DNA of 14,104 nucleotides from an uncultured Clostridia bacterium (GTDB lineage: Bacteria > Bacillota > Clostridia > Lachnospirales > CAG-274): positions 1 through 14,104 of the forward strand of contig CAJTVH010000062.1 in assembly GCA_910579745.1 (NCBI GenBank), in the 5' to 3' direction. The first letter of the stretch is position 1. Each line of letters begins with the position of its first letter. The notes below the pieces were generated by a model that made no database searches, had not been told where the DNA came from, and saw only the letters and a program-made list of their open reading frames with translations. Positions 1 through 8,770 of the stretch are shown in pieces. The position numbers and the translations under genes were made by a program.

Positions 1-3000
1 CCAAGAACTTTAGTAAGCATTAATACAAAGTCGCCTCTCTTAATATTGGCGTTAGGAGCGAACATATTGTCAGAAACTCCGTTTATAATACCTCTTACAG
101 CGAGAGCCTCAACGTAAGGTTTAGCCCAGTTATTTGTCATATCGGCAAATGACGCGCTCTTCAAAACAGCCTCATAAGTACCCTCTCCAACAAATGGAGC
201 GACAACTTTGCCTATAGAAGCGTCATAAATACTTTGCTCAATAACTTTTGAGTTGCCGTCTTTATCCGTAAATACAGCTACAATTAAATCAGTGTTTGAT
301 TTATCCCCGTCAAATGGGATTCTAACTTCCGTGTCTTTCATCTCAGAAGCTTTCACTCCGTCGGCTTTAATAGAAACACCGTTTTCTCCCGAAGCCTCAA
401 CAGAAACTTTTCCCTCAAGATTTGAAGGAATGCTAACCTCTCCGCCGTTATCAGCGCTTACATTAATTGTGTTTTTACTTACATTGCCGCTGTCTGATGG
501 TTTGTTATTTTCTGAGTCTTTATTCTCAGACGGTTTTTTGGTTGAGTCTTTGTTGTCTTTTGATGTATCAGAACTTGATTCGGAGTTATCTTTTTTAGGT
601 GAGCTTCCTCCGCCTGAACCTGTAATGTCTTTAACATAAGAAGTAGAAGTTTCCTCTGTCTCCGTTGGAGGCTCTGGATCCTCATATCCCTCTGAGTTTT
701 TGATTCTCTCTTTAATTTCCGGTTTAAGCTCTAAGAAACCATTAAGGAGAAATTCTCCCGTAGCAGGATCTTGAGGAATACGGCCTTTTACAACAGGATT
801 CTTAAGACTTACAAAGAAGTCGTCAGTAACAACATCGCCTGAGGCGTTCATAGAGTCTTTGTTAGATGTACGTTTAATATAGTTATAATCTTTGTTGCGT
901 ACCTCGATTATCGGTTTTCCGTCCTCACCTAATATAGGCTCGTTATTCTCATCTCTTAACTCATATCCGTCAAAACCTGTAATGCTGTCTCCGCCTTTAT
1001 CGCTTCCTTTATTAGGCTTGTATGAAACAACTCCTTTAACGTCATATCTACAGTTAGATAATGATGAGTTACTTCCCAAAGAGAAGTTAGCGCCATCATT
1101 CATATATCCTACACAGCCTCTTATTGTCATAAGAGGATTACTGTTGGATGTAACTCCGGTGTTACCATTTTGGAAAGCGATACAGTCAATCATAACGTTA
1201 TTAACAGGCATAGAGTCTCCGCCCATTTTAAATCCGTTTCGACCGCCTCTTTCAGCGGACCATCTACTGTCCGTACCGTCGGCGTCAAGTCTGTATCCGC
1301 CTTTGTAAGTAATACATTTTTCCAAAGTTATAGGTGCCATAAGTCCGCCCGACTGTTTACAGAATAAATCCCATCCATCGTCAGAGTTATGGTGAGAAAC
1401 ACAGCCGATAAGCTTGTTTCCTACTCCTACGGTAAGTTTAGTCGCGAAACCGTCGGCATTGTTAAATGAACCGTCGGCACAGTTCCAAACCTCGCAGTTT
1501 TTGAATATATTATTCTTTGGCCAGTCTTTTATGGTTTTCTGAGATGAACTTGTACGGCTTAAGTTGATACCTGAGTCCTGACAGTCGTGAACTTTTATGT
1601 TCTCGATAAGGCAGTTGTCGCCTCCCGTATGGAACGCTTTGGCGTTCTTTCCGCCGTTTGTGATTGAGAAGTTCTTAAATACCCAGTTGGAAGCGTGGTT
1701 TACAAAACCGTTGTTTCCGCCCATCATATCGAATTCGGCGATTCCGTCTGGAACATTTTCATATCCCTCTTCGGCGTAACCGTCCTCTTCGGCCTGATAT
1801 TTATTAAATCCGATAATAGCTTTTCGCTGTTCTGGGGTACCTGAGTTTGATGTGTCAATCTCAAGTTTAGCGTTACGTTCATAAGTACCTGGAAGAAGAA
1901 TTATGTTCTGTCCCCTTCTCATAAGACCATACGCTGTCTCAAAAGGCATTGGGTCGCTTACGGAACCAATTCCCGCTGGAGAAGCGTCCGGAGACACAAA
2001 TAAATTCTTTCGTGTAGAGTCAAAGTTTCCTTTATGAGTAATCGTCCATTCATAGTAAGTAGGTTCGTAAGACGATAACTCCTGATATCTTGTCGAGTCA
2101 GGTGAAATGTAAGTAGGAGTATACATTATAGTGAATTTACTCTTTCCGTTTTCTGTAAGAGTAACTGGATATAATGTTTCTCTCTTGTTTACAACCACAT
2201 TATGGTAAATTACTTTTCCGTCCTGCTGAATTGTTATTTTACCGCCTGAGTTGTTGCTTGTTCTTAAAACAAGGTTATAATTTGTTTTTGATGAGTAAAC
2301 GTTTGACTTAAGATACAATTTAGGAACGGTAAGTTTGTCAGAATCATTAATTTGCGCTGGCATGTTAGTCTCAGAGGATGATTTGACAAGATTTACATTA
2401 CTTACCGTAATATCAGCGAAACGAGCCGCATAGAAACCTACGTATACGTTTTCAGGGTCTAATACGTTAAGGTCTGTCTCTCCCGTCTCCTCATTGTAAC
2501 GAACATAGTCTGTTTTAAATTCTTTTGACTGATAATCGTAGCAAACGCCTTTATATCCGCCTGGAACTTTCTCCAGAGATAAATGGTATTTCATACCCGG
2601 CTCTGGGAAATCTCTTGAGAGCGTATTCTTAACAGAACTTCTAAACACATTTGAGCTCGCTGAGTAAGGGTCTCCCTCTATAAACGTTCTGTATATAAGG
2701 TTGATACGGTTTTTGGTCGTGTTGAATAAATATGTGTCCGCCTCAGGGTCTGAAGGCCATCCGCTTCCGCTGTAGCCTGATATCATAACCATGTTGGCAT
2801 AGTTATAAATAGCGGTGTTATACGGTATAGGCTCGCCGGCTTCATCTTTAGCCGCGTCCTCCGCTCTGTAAGCGAACCATACTTTTCCCTGGTCATTTAC
2901 AATCGAACCGCCTTCCGCCAAAACTTTCTCTTTATATTCCTCACTCATTGTAAGGCTTACAACGTCTCTCGCCATAATACCGAAACCTTCTTGTCCGTCT

Positions 3001-5561
3001 CTGTTTTCGTCGGTATTTCCGTTTACATAACCATTTACCTCAATATCGGCGCTTAATTTAAAGTCGTCGTTAAAATTAAGTCTTGTATAGTAGAAAGTCA
3101 TACCGTCATTAGAGTCGGCTTGTTTTCCGGCACCGTCTCTCGCCCATATTCTAAGGCTCGCACCCGGTTCCTCTATTCTTCTGTCGCCTACATATCTGTC
3201 TTTATAAGCTTTTCCGTCCTCTGTTTTCTCGGCTGTTCCGCTTGAACCTGTAGTATTGAACTTGGTTACCGTACCGTCAGCCTCTGTGAGAACCATACCT
3301 TGTTTACTGTTTTTAAGATCATCAAACTCTGATTTTGACGCTGTTGATGAAGCTCCGAAAATAGTAGGTTTCCAGTAGTTTGTGGAATAATCAGCTACGG
3401 AAACAGGAAGAACTATATCCTCAGTACCATAAGCCTCGCTTCTTTGAGGGAATCTAATCACAATTTTGTTTTCCTTGGAAGCGTCTCTTATGTCAAAATC
3501 GTCAAGAATAATATCATACTCGCTCTCAGGAGCTATTTCCTCTTTTCCGTTTGAGTAAAGATAAGTAATTTGAAGATTTCCCTGGTTATACTGGCTTGTT
3601 TCATCATCAACGGTACCTTTTGTTCCGTCAGGCTTTCCGTTATAATGGTCATACCAGTATTTAGCGTCGTAATCCGTTACTCCTGTTAAAAGCGGATATG
3701 TTGTTCTTGGATAAGAAGTTATATACGCTTTCATAAATTTTTTAACCATTACGGTTACATCAAACTGAGCCGAAAGCTTGTCGTTATATTTACTTGTAAT
3801 CGTAATCGTACGGGTGCCCACGCTTGACGTATCGAGGTTGTTTGATACTGTGTACTCTGATTCCTGTAAAGCGTCTGATTTAACTGTTTTCCCGTCTGTA
3901 TAATATCCTTTTATAATCATACCGGTTAAATCTTGTTCCTCATCAAGGTAATATACTGTTTTTACCGGTCTTACTGATACTATAATATGGTCAAGTTTAA
4001 AAGATGATATAGAGCCTTTAAAACTGTCTGATTTCCCGCCGGAACTTATTTCCGGAGTGGATTTTCTTCTTACGGTAAAATCAATGTTGTCTCCCGCTAA
4101 ATCCAGCGTAAAGAAATCATTAGGCTCAATAACTTTGCCTTTTACAACTAAATCGTACTGGTCTCTTTCGAGAATAACATGAGAGCCGTCCTCATAGTCC
4201 GCCTCTACGACAAAATTGTCTGTTCTGAAATACTGGCCTTCATAATAGTCGGTCTTCATGGGCGTGGAGGTAATTTTAATATTTGTACACGTTTTTCTGA
4301 GCATTTCAATCTCATACTCAGCGTAATAATCTCCTACCGCGATTTGAGCAATCTGTTTTCCGACTTTATTCTTGTCGTATCCCTTAACCTCATAACCTTC
4401 CGAGATTTCTCTTACGGAACCGTCTGAGTAATGGATACCAACCCTGATTCCAGGAAGTTCCGGCTCATTTCCAACAAACGCGGTATTGTCTGTAGCGTCC
4501 TCAATAATTACCACGCCGTCTTGAACTCGGTTGTCCACCTCAAGCTTAACGTTAGTGAAAGTTACGTCCATATCTCTCGCTACGTAAAGAGCAGGGAAGA
4601 GAAGATTGTTCTTGCCGTCCGCTCCCATAAAGTTCTCTGGGGCGTAGTCGTATTTTGTTTTATTGTCTCCGCATGAAACTGTATAGGAGTTTCCGATTTT
4701 CTCAATTCTAAGGTCAAAAGAACCTCTGTTAGCTCCTCTGTCAAACTCGTTGGACAATTTAACCCATGTGTTAGGCTGTTTGCTGGCATCCGCGCGTTCT
4801 TGAACCTTATAATTTCCGTCTTTGTCAAAAGCGCTTCTCGTATTCGCTCCTATATAGCCTTTATCATTTGATGGCATCGCCACGCCGACAGAAATGCTTG
4901 GAGGTGTTTTTTCTATTTTTCCCATAACAAGCATTCCCGCCGAAGACTGAGCGGGGTTTGTATCACCGTTTTTAACAACTCCGTCGAGATTCATAGTCGC
5001 CGAAAGAACAAAGTTCTTAGACATATCTATGCCTTCTTTTGGAGCGTAATAAGCGAATTCATCTGTTCCTCTGGAAAACTTACCCTGGTTGCTACCACCT
5101 CTCACACTTGAAACGCTTCCGTTTGAGTTTGCTTTAAACGAATGCTTTCCGCCTGTAGCTCCAGTCTGCCAGTCTTTTACGGCAACCATAGAGTTTTCGC
5201 CCGCGGCGAGAGAAATATCGTCCGCTGTGGTAGTCTCTGCCATAGCCTCAGATGTCTCCTCAGATACGCCGTCAGAGCTTGATCCGGAAGTAGAGCCGTC
5301 AGCTTCCTCTGAATTTTCCTCACTAGAAACTTCAGAAGACATTTCCTCGTCAGAAACTTCAGAACCGTCGGAAACCTCGTCCCCGTCTGTTTCCTCAGAA
5401 ATTTCCTCAACTGGGTCCTCATCTAAAACCTCGTCGGAAATCTCGTCTGAAACTTCGGAAAGATTATCATCAGCGGTAACAAGGTCTTCGGCGTTTACCG
5501 TAACTAATGTTGAGAAAGCCATGGTAAGCGCTAAAGTAAAAGCTAATAATCTTCGTTTCAT
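1..5561 (-). CDS. Secreted multi-domain PL9-family pectate lyase with SLH cell-wall anchor (3' end outside window)
   Basis: Predicted surface enzyme cleaving polygalacturonate by calcium-dependent beta-elimination. ATG at 5561 sits 7 nt after AAGGAGG; the frame stays open to base 3 (1853 codons, no stop), so the C-terminus lies outside. Order seen: signal peptide 1-24 (MKRR, hydrophobic core, VNA cleavage site); Ser/Glu/Asp-rich linker about 25-115; jelly-roll-like module about 118-340; about four Ig-like modules 350-720; second jelly-roll-like module 724-1057; right-handed beta-helix about 1184-1605; low-complexity Ser/Lys/Asp linker 1615-1700; beta-rich domain to 1802; first SLH repeat from 1805 (FADM, NWAKPYVEAL, GVSDNMFAPNANIKRGDF). 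In the helix, NADGFATK and HHNSDDGWDLF give D1370, D1394, D1395 and D1398, spaced like the calcium aspartates I recall for Dickeya Pel9A; NGFKMGG supplies the likely catalytic base K1445. Family and fold boundaries are inferred from motifs; exact pectic substrate is unknown. SLH implies attachment to secondary cell-wall polymer. It appears monocistronic. Confidence 0.9.
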   Translation of the reverse strand, partial: MKRRLLAFTLALTMAFSTLVTVNAEDLVTADDNLSEVSDEISDEVLDEDPVEEISEETDGDEVSDGSEVSDEEMSSEVSSEENSEEADGSTSGSSSDGVSEETSEAMAETTTADDISLAAGENSMVAVKDWQTGATGGKHSFKANSNGSVSSVRGGSNQGKFSRGTDEFAYYAPKEGIDMSKNFVLSATMNLDGVVKNGDTNPAQSSAGMLVMGKIEKTPPSISVGVAMPSNDKGYIGANTRSAFDKDGNYKVQERADASKQPNTWVKLSNEFDRGANRGSFDLRIEKIGNSYTVSCGDNKTKYDYAPENFMGADGKNNLLFPALYVARDMDVTFTNVKLEVDNRVQDGVVIIEDATDNTAFVGNEPELPGIRVGIHYSDGSVREISEGYEVKGYDKNKVGKQIAQIAVGDYYAEYEIEMLRKTCTNIKITSTPMKTDYYEGQYFRTDNFVVEADYEDGSHVILERDQYDLVVKGKVIEPNDFFTLDLAGDNIDFTVRRKSTPEISSGGKSDSFKGSISSFKLDHIIVSVRPVKTVYYLDEEQDLTGMIIKGYYTDGKTVKSDALQESEYTVSNNLDTSSVGTRTITITSKYNDKLSAQFDVTVMVKKFMKAYITSYPRTTYPLLTGVTDYDAKYWYDHYNGKPDGTKGTVDDETSQYNQGNLQITYLYSNGKEEIAPESEYDIILDDFDIRDASKENKIVIRFPQRSEAYGTEDIVLPVSVADYSTNYWKPTIFGASSTASKSEFDDLKNSKQGMVLTEADGTVTKFNTTGSSGTAEKTEDGKAYKDRYVGDRRIEEPGASLRIWARDGAGKQADSNDGMTFYYTRLNFNDDFKLSADIEVNGYVNGNTDENRDGQEGFGIMARDVVSLTMSEEYKEKVLAEGGSIVNDQGKVWFAYRAEDAAKDEAGEPIPYNTAIYNYANMVMISGYSGSGWPSDPEADTYLFNTTKNRINLIYRTFIEGDPYSASSNVFRSSVKNTLSRDFPEPGMKYHLSLEKVPGGYKGVCYDYQSKEFKTDYVRYNEETGETDLNVLDPENVYVGFYAARFADITVSNVNLVKSSSETNMPAQINDSDKLTVPKLYLKSNVYSSKTNYNLVLRTSNNSGGKITIQQDGKVIYHNVVVNKRETLYPVTLTENGKSKFTIMYTPTYISPDSTRYQELSSYEPTYYEWTITHKGNFDSTRKNLFVSPDASPAGIGSVSDPMPFETAYGLMRRGQNIILLPGTYERNAKLEIDTSNSGTPEQRKAIIGFNKYQAEEDGYAEEGYENVPDGIAEFDMMGGNNGFVNHASNWVFKNFSITNGGKNAKAFHTGGDNCLIENIKVHDCQDSGINLSRTSSSQKTIKDWPKNNIFKNCEVWNCADGSFNNADGFATKLTVGVGNKLIGCVSHHNSDDGWDLFCKQSGGLMAPITLEKCITYKGGYRLDADGTDSRWSAERGGRNGFKMGGDSMPVNNVMIDCIAFQNGNTGVTSNSNPLMTIRGCVGYMNDGANFSLGSNSSLSNCRYDVKGVVSYKPNKGSDKGGDSITGFDGYELRDENNEPILGEDGKPIIEVRNKDYNYIKRTSNKDSMNASGDVVTDDFFVSLKNPVVKGRIPQDPATGEFLLNGFLELKPEIKERIKNSEGYEDPEPPTETEETSTSYVKDITGSGGGSSPKKDNSESSSDTSKDNKDSTKKPSENKDSENNKPSDSGNVSKNTINVSADNGGEVSIPSNLEGKVSVEASGENGVSIKADGVKASEMKDTEVRIPFDGDKSNTDLIVAVFTDKDGNSKVIEQSIYDASIGKVVAPFVGEGTYEAVLKSASFADMTNNWAKPYVEALAVRGIINGVSDNMFAPNANIKRGDFVLMLTKVL

Positions 5562-5579
5562 TGTTTTTCCTCCTTTTTT

Positions 5580-5606
5580 AAAATATTTTGTATTTACAAA
5601 TATTTT
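5580..5606. repeat. AT-rich inverted repeat in the leader of the PL9 gene
   Basis: AAAATATTTTGTA at 5580-5592 and TACAAATATTTT at 5595-5606 are complementary over 12 positions with one bulged base. On the minus strand the repeat lies just upstream of the AAGGAGG ribosome binding site (5569-5575) of the lyase gene. It could be a weak mRNA hairpin next to the RBS or an operator. It has no following T-run, so it is not an intrinsic terminator of either strand. Confidence 0.4.
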
Positions 5607-5678
5607 AATGACCATAAATAAAACGAAGGCCAAAAAAAATTTATTTACGGCCTATAAAATATATCTTAATACATCTTA

Positions 5679-5707
5679 ATTATATACCTGAATTAAAAAA
5701 AAAGCAA
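5679..5707 (-). promoter_or_regulatory. Sigma-A-type promoter of the PL9 pectate lyase gene
   Basis: Read on the minus strand: -35 TTGCTT (5707-5702), exactly 17 nt of spacer, -10 TATAAT (5684-5679). Transcription would start near 5672, giving a leader of about 110 nt. The leader holds an AGGCC/GGCCT pair (about 5632-5653) and the inverted repeat at 5580-5606. Confidence 0.65.
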
Positions 5708-5745
5708 CTCTATATTTACAAATCTATATGAAAATTAACCGTACA

Positions 5746-5774
5746 AGTATAACCTAATGTGAAATTTTGCACAA
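5746..5774 (-). promoter_or_regulatory. Possible second, upstream promoter of the PL9 gene
   Basis: Minus strand: TTGTGC (5774-5769), 17 nt spacer, TATACT (5751-5746). It begins 13 nt beyond the tldE stop codon. Each hexamer deviates from consensus, so this is weaker than the promoter at 5679-5707. No convincing terminator separates tldE from this site, so some read-through from tldDE is possible. Confidence 0.35.
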
Positions 5775-5786
5775 ATACCATTTTCG

Positions 5787-7136
5787 TCAACTTGCCACAT
5801 TAATATTTTTAACTAAAACAGATGGACAGATAACAGCGCCTTTACTTGTAGCCATATCAAAATACAAATCGTCGGAAAAATTTAAAATGTTTTTAAGAAC
5901 ATCAAAGAAATTTCCTGAAATTGTTATTTGCTCAACAGGGGCCAAAACCTTTCCGCCTTTTACCAAAAACCCGTCGGCGGCAAGAGAAAAATTCCCCGAA
6001 ATCGGCTCCGCGCCTGAATGAAGCCCGGCGAGCCTTGTAATAATCAGACCGTCGTAAAGCTCATAAATAAGCTCGTCAAAACCGTGTTCTCCTTTCTCAA
6101 ACACAAAGTTCGTGGCTGCTGTTGAGGAGGCGGACTTAAAACTTGCCTTAAACCCGTTTCCCGTAGATTTTATGTTATCTTTAGCGGCGGATTTTAAATT
6201 ATATAAAAGTGTATTAAGTTTTCCATTCTCAATAACAGTCTTGTTATATGAGGCTACTCCCTCCGAGTCAAAACCGCGTGTAGAAAAACCTCCCTCCAAA
6301 AGAGGCATATCCTTTATAGTAACTCGTTCAGACGCTATTTTCTCTCCTACCTTTCCTTTGAGTAGAGATGAGCCCTTCTGGCAATTTTCGGCAAAAAAGC
6401 AATCCATAAAAGTTGTAAGTATATCTGCGAACGCCTCGTTTTTAAATATAACATTCATCTCGCCTTTTTCCACAGGCTCACTTCCGAGAAGACTCAACGC
6501 TTTTCGACAAGCATTTTCAGCAATTTTAACATAATTAACGGGGCCAAAATCCATTCCTCTCCAAAATTCCCCTCCGGTTTTTCTAGTATTGTTCTCTTCC
6601 GCCGTAACTAAAATATATACAGAAGCGTAATTTGAACTCTGAAAAAGTTCTAAATTTTTACTGTTCGCTATATAAATCTCATCCTCATCCGTTCCCACAA
6701 AACAGCTTTTGACAGAGATAATTCTTTCATCATAGCTTAGGGCCGCCCTCTCAATATCTTTACAAAGTTTTATTTTAAAATTTGAGTCATAATCGTCAAG
6801 CCCTTTGTTAAATACATCAACTTTCGGATAACATTCGTCCCCAGAATATATATACTCTCCCTCGTCGTTAGCTATCTCTGAGTTTTTAATAACCGACTCC
6901 AATAAAAAATTAACGCTTTCGCTATCAAGCCTCTCTGAATAGGCGTATCCCGTTTTTCCTTTGACAATAGCCTTAAAAGAAACGCCTCCTGATGAATTAT
7001 TATAATACTTTTCTATCTCACCTTGAAAAACATTGACCTTAAAGCTCTTATTGCTCTGATAAAAAAGCTCAAAATCAGTTATACCACGTTTTTCCGCCTC
7101 TTTAAAAATGACTTCCTTAAATTCCCTTATGTTCAT
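5787..7136 (-). CDS. pmbA: TldE/PmbA, non-catalytic partner of the TldD metalloprotease
   Basis: The 449-residue product is close to the family length (about 450). It carries the C-terminal signature AGLHSGAEPISGNF followed by SLAADGF (about residues 370-390) and, near the middle, KVGEKIASERVTIKD, a stretch also recognisable in the TldD neighbour (DKLGEKIASEKVTAIDD). The HExxxH zinc motif of TldD is absent, as expected for TldE. In known systems TldD and TldE form a cytoplasmic heterodimer that degrades flexible peptides and removes leader peptides from some modified peptides (microcin B17 in E. coli); the substrate here is unknown. ATG at 7136 lies 5 nt after the tldD stop, and its purine-rich RBS (GGAAGGGG) overlaps the end of tldD, so the two are co-transcribed and probably translationally coupled. 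It ends in TGA at 5787. The pairing is firm; the cellular role is inferred. Confidence 0.93.
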   Translation of the reverse strand: MNIREFKEVIFKEAEKRGITDFELFYQSNKSFKVNVFQGEIEKYYNNSSGGVSFKAIVKGKTGYAYSERLDSESVNFLLESVIKNSEIANDEGEYIYSGDECYPKVDVFNKGLDDYDSNFKIKLCKDIERAALSYDERIISVKSCFVGTDEDEIYIANSKNLELFQSSNYASVYILVTAEENNTRKTGGEFWRGMDFGPVNYVKIAENACRKALSLLGSEPVEKGEMNVIFKNEAFADILTTFMDCFFAENCQKGSSLLKGKVGEKIASERVTIKDMPLLEGGFSTRGFDSEGVASYNKTVIENGKLNTLLYNLKSAAKDNIKSTGNGFKASFKSASSTAATNFVFEKGEHGFDELIYELYDGLIITRLAGLHSGAEPISGNFSLAADGFLVKGGKVLAPVEQITISGNFFDVLKNILNFSDDLYFDMATSKGAVICPSVLVKNINVAS

Positions 7137-7141
7137 AAAAA

Positions 7142-8533
7142 TTAACCCCTTCCCCCGACGGTTATATTATTAACTCTTATCATTGGCTGTCCCACGTCCA
7201 CAGGAACGCTGCCGCTTGACGCCCCGCACATACCAGGAGCGAGTCTAAGGTTATCGGAAACCATATCGATGTTCATAAGTACCTCGGTTCCCTTTCCTAT
7301 TATTGTAGCGCCTCTTACAGGTTCGGCGATTTTACCGTTTCTTATCATATACGCCTCGTTTACGGCAAAATTAAACTCTCCCGTCACTGGGTTCACTGAG
7401 CCGCCGCCCATATATTTAGCGTAAATTCCATAATCTGTTGAGGAAATAATATCCTCAGCATTGTCCTCTCCTTTCTCAATATAAGTGTTAGTCATTCTTG
7501 AGACAGGGGCGAATTTATAAGATTCCCTCCTTGATGAACCCGTAGAGCTCATACCAAGTTTCTTCCCATTAAATTGATCGACTATATAGGATTTCAAAAT
7601 TCCATTTTCAATTAAAATATTTTTTCTTCCCTCCGCTCCCTCGTCATCAATATTAATGGAACCCCACTCGTTTTGAATCGTTCCGTCATCAATGGCGGTA
7701 ACCTTTTCCGAGGCGATTTTCTCTCCTAATTTATCCCGAAATACTGAGGCGTTTTTCGCTACCGCCGCCGCCTCAAGACTATGACCGCAAGCCTCGTGAA
7801 AAATAACACCTCCAAAACCGTTGTCTATAACAACGGGCATTTTGCCTCCTGGACAAAAATCCGCTTTAAGCATAGTAACCGCTGAACGGGCCGCCTCTTC
7901 CGCCATTTCGTTTAAATCAATCTCGTCATAAAACTCAAGTCCCTTTAAAGCTCCTGGTCCCAAATATCCTCTTTGCTTCTCGGTCTTCGACGAGGCTACG
8001 GCGCTTACGAAAGCTCGTGTGCGCACACGTCTGTCCCTCGCCCAAAGCCCTCTTGAGTTGGCGATTAACACCTCCTGAGTTGAATCAAAATATCCCATAC
8101 TCGTCTGACTTATCAAATTACTGTATTTAAAAGCGGAATTGCTGGCATCAAAAAGCATGTCAGCGATAACTTGTCTATCAACGTCAGATGGTATAATAAG
8201 GGCCTTATGCCTGTTAGAGTCCCCTCTATAATCTCTTTCGACAAAATCATTAATTACCGCCCCGTCGTTTTTGTTGGCGGCTAAAGAGGCTTCCCTCGCC
8301 ATTTTTATAAGATGGTCGTAAGATAGATCGTTTGTGTAAGAATAAATAATTCTCTCCCCGCTGAAAATTCTAAGACCAAGTCCGTAATCAAAACCAGAAA
8401 CAATTTTGTCAGCCTTTCCGTTTATAAAAGATATACTGTTTTTTTTGTTATGCTCAATAAAAACTTCCGAAAAATCTCCCCCAAAAGAAAGAGCCTCCGA
8501 TAAAATATCATAAACTTTCTGTTTTTCAAACAT
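7142..8533 (-). CDS. tldD: TldD, catalytic zinc subunit of the TldD/TldE protease
   Basis: A 463-residue modulator-of-gyrase family protein. The zinc site is visible: GGVIFHEACGHSLEA places H246, E247 and H251 in the HExxxH motif, and LAPGMCGASSGSVPVDVGQP supplies C436, the position of the third (cysteine) ligand in characterised TldD proteins. Other family marks are YGLGLRIFSGE (about 50-60) and GGGSVNPVTGEFNF (376-389). It would act in the cytoplasm with TldE, threading unfolded peptides into a closed chamber. ATG at 8533 has AAGGGGAG 6 nt upstream. It is first in a two-gene unit with pmbA, divergent from the ferredoxin gene across 237 nt. No azole-peptide precursor or cyclodehydratase gene is visible nearby, so a housekeeping role is more likely than dedicated peptide maturation. 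Function beyond family is inference. Confidence 0.95.
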   Translation of the reverse strand: MFEKQKVYDILSEALSFGGDFSEVFIEHNKKNSISFINGKADKIVSGFDYGLGLRIFSGERIIYSYTNDLSYDHLIKMAREASLAANKNDGAVINDFVERDYRGDSNRHKALIIPSDVDRQVIADMLFDASNSAFKYSNLISQTSMGYFDSTQEVLIANSRGLWARDRRVRTRAFVSAVASSKTEKQRGYLGPGALKGLEFYDEIDLNEMAEEAARSAVTMLKADFCPGGKMPVVIDNGFGGVIFHEACGHSLEAAAVAKNASVFRDKLGEKIASEKVTAIDDGTIQNEWGSINIDDEGAEGRKNILIENGILKSYIVDQFNGKKLGMSSTGSSRRESYKFAPVSRMTNTYIEKGEDNAEDIISSTDYGIYAKYMGGGSVNPVTGEFNFAVNEAYMIRNGKIAEPVRGATIIGKGTEVLMNIDMVSDNLRLAPGMCGASSGSVPVDVGQPMIRVNNITVGGRG

Positions 8534-8617
8534 AAAATTCTCCCCTTTTGTTTACGACGCCGCGATTCGCTCCTTAATTTTCTTCATATCCCCCGGCAAA
8601 CACGCTGTGAAGCGAAA

Positions 8618-8623
8618 ATTATA
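8618..8623 (-). promoter_or_regulatory. Candidate -10 box of the tldD-pmbA operon
   Basis: TATAAT on the minus strand, 84 nt before the tldD start. No good -35 hexamer sits at 16-18 nt (CAAAAA or ACAAAA only), so this is a weak call. The resulting leader of about 78 nt would contain the 11-codon ORF at 8552-8587. Confidence 0.3.
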
Positions 8624-8679
8624 TGCCGCCGTTTTTGTTTTTTTTGTAATAATATCAATAATTTTTATAAAACTTTTAC

Positions 8680-8708
8680 TTGCAAAATATTAAATTATAT
8701 TATAAAAT
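8680..8708 (+). promoter_or_regulatory. Sigma-A-type promoter of the ferredoxin gene
   Basis: TTGCAA (8680-8685), 17 nt spacer, TAAAAT (8703-8708). Start is expected near 8715, where a small inverted repeat AAGGA (8715-8719) / TCCTT (8728-8732) begins and could protect the 5' end of the mRNA. Both hexamers are close to consensus. Confidence 0.6.
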
Positions 8709-8770
8709 AGAGCTAAGGAATTAATAATCCTTGTTCCACTATTTATTAAATATTACGGAGGTGCTTTATT

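Noticed and set aside
253..1779. Several plus-strand open frames of 60-138 codons
   Set aside because: They lie opposite the continuous minus-strand lyase frame, lack ribosome binding sites and have low-complexity Ser/Leu/Pro-rich translations produced by the complementary coding sequence.
5089..5679. 196-codon plus-strand frame rich in Ser, Glu and Thr
   Set aside because: It is the complement of the acidic Ser/Glu-rich linker and signal peptide of the lyase; it has no RBS and runs through the lyase promoter region.
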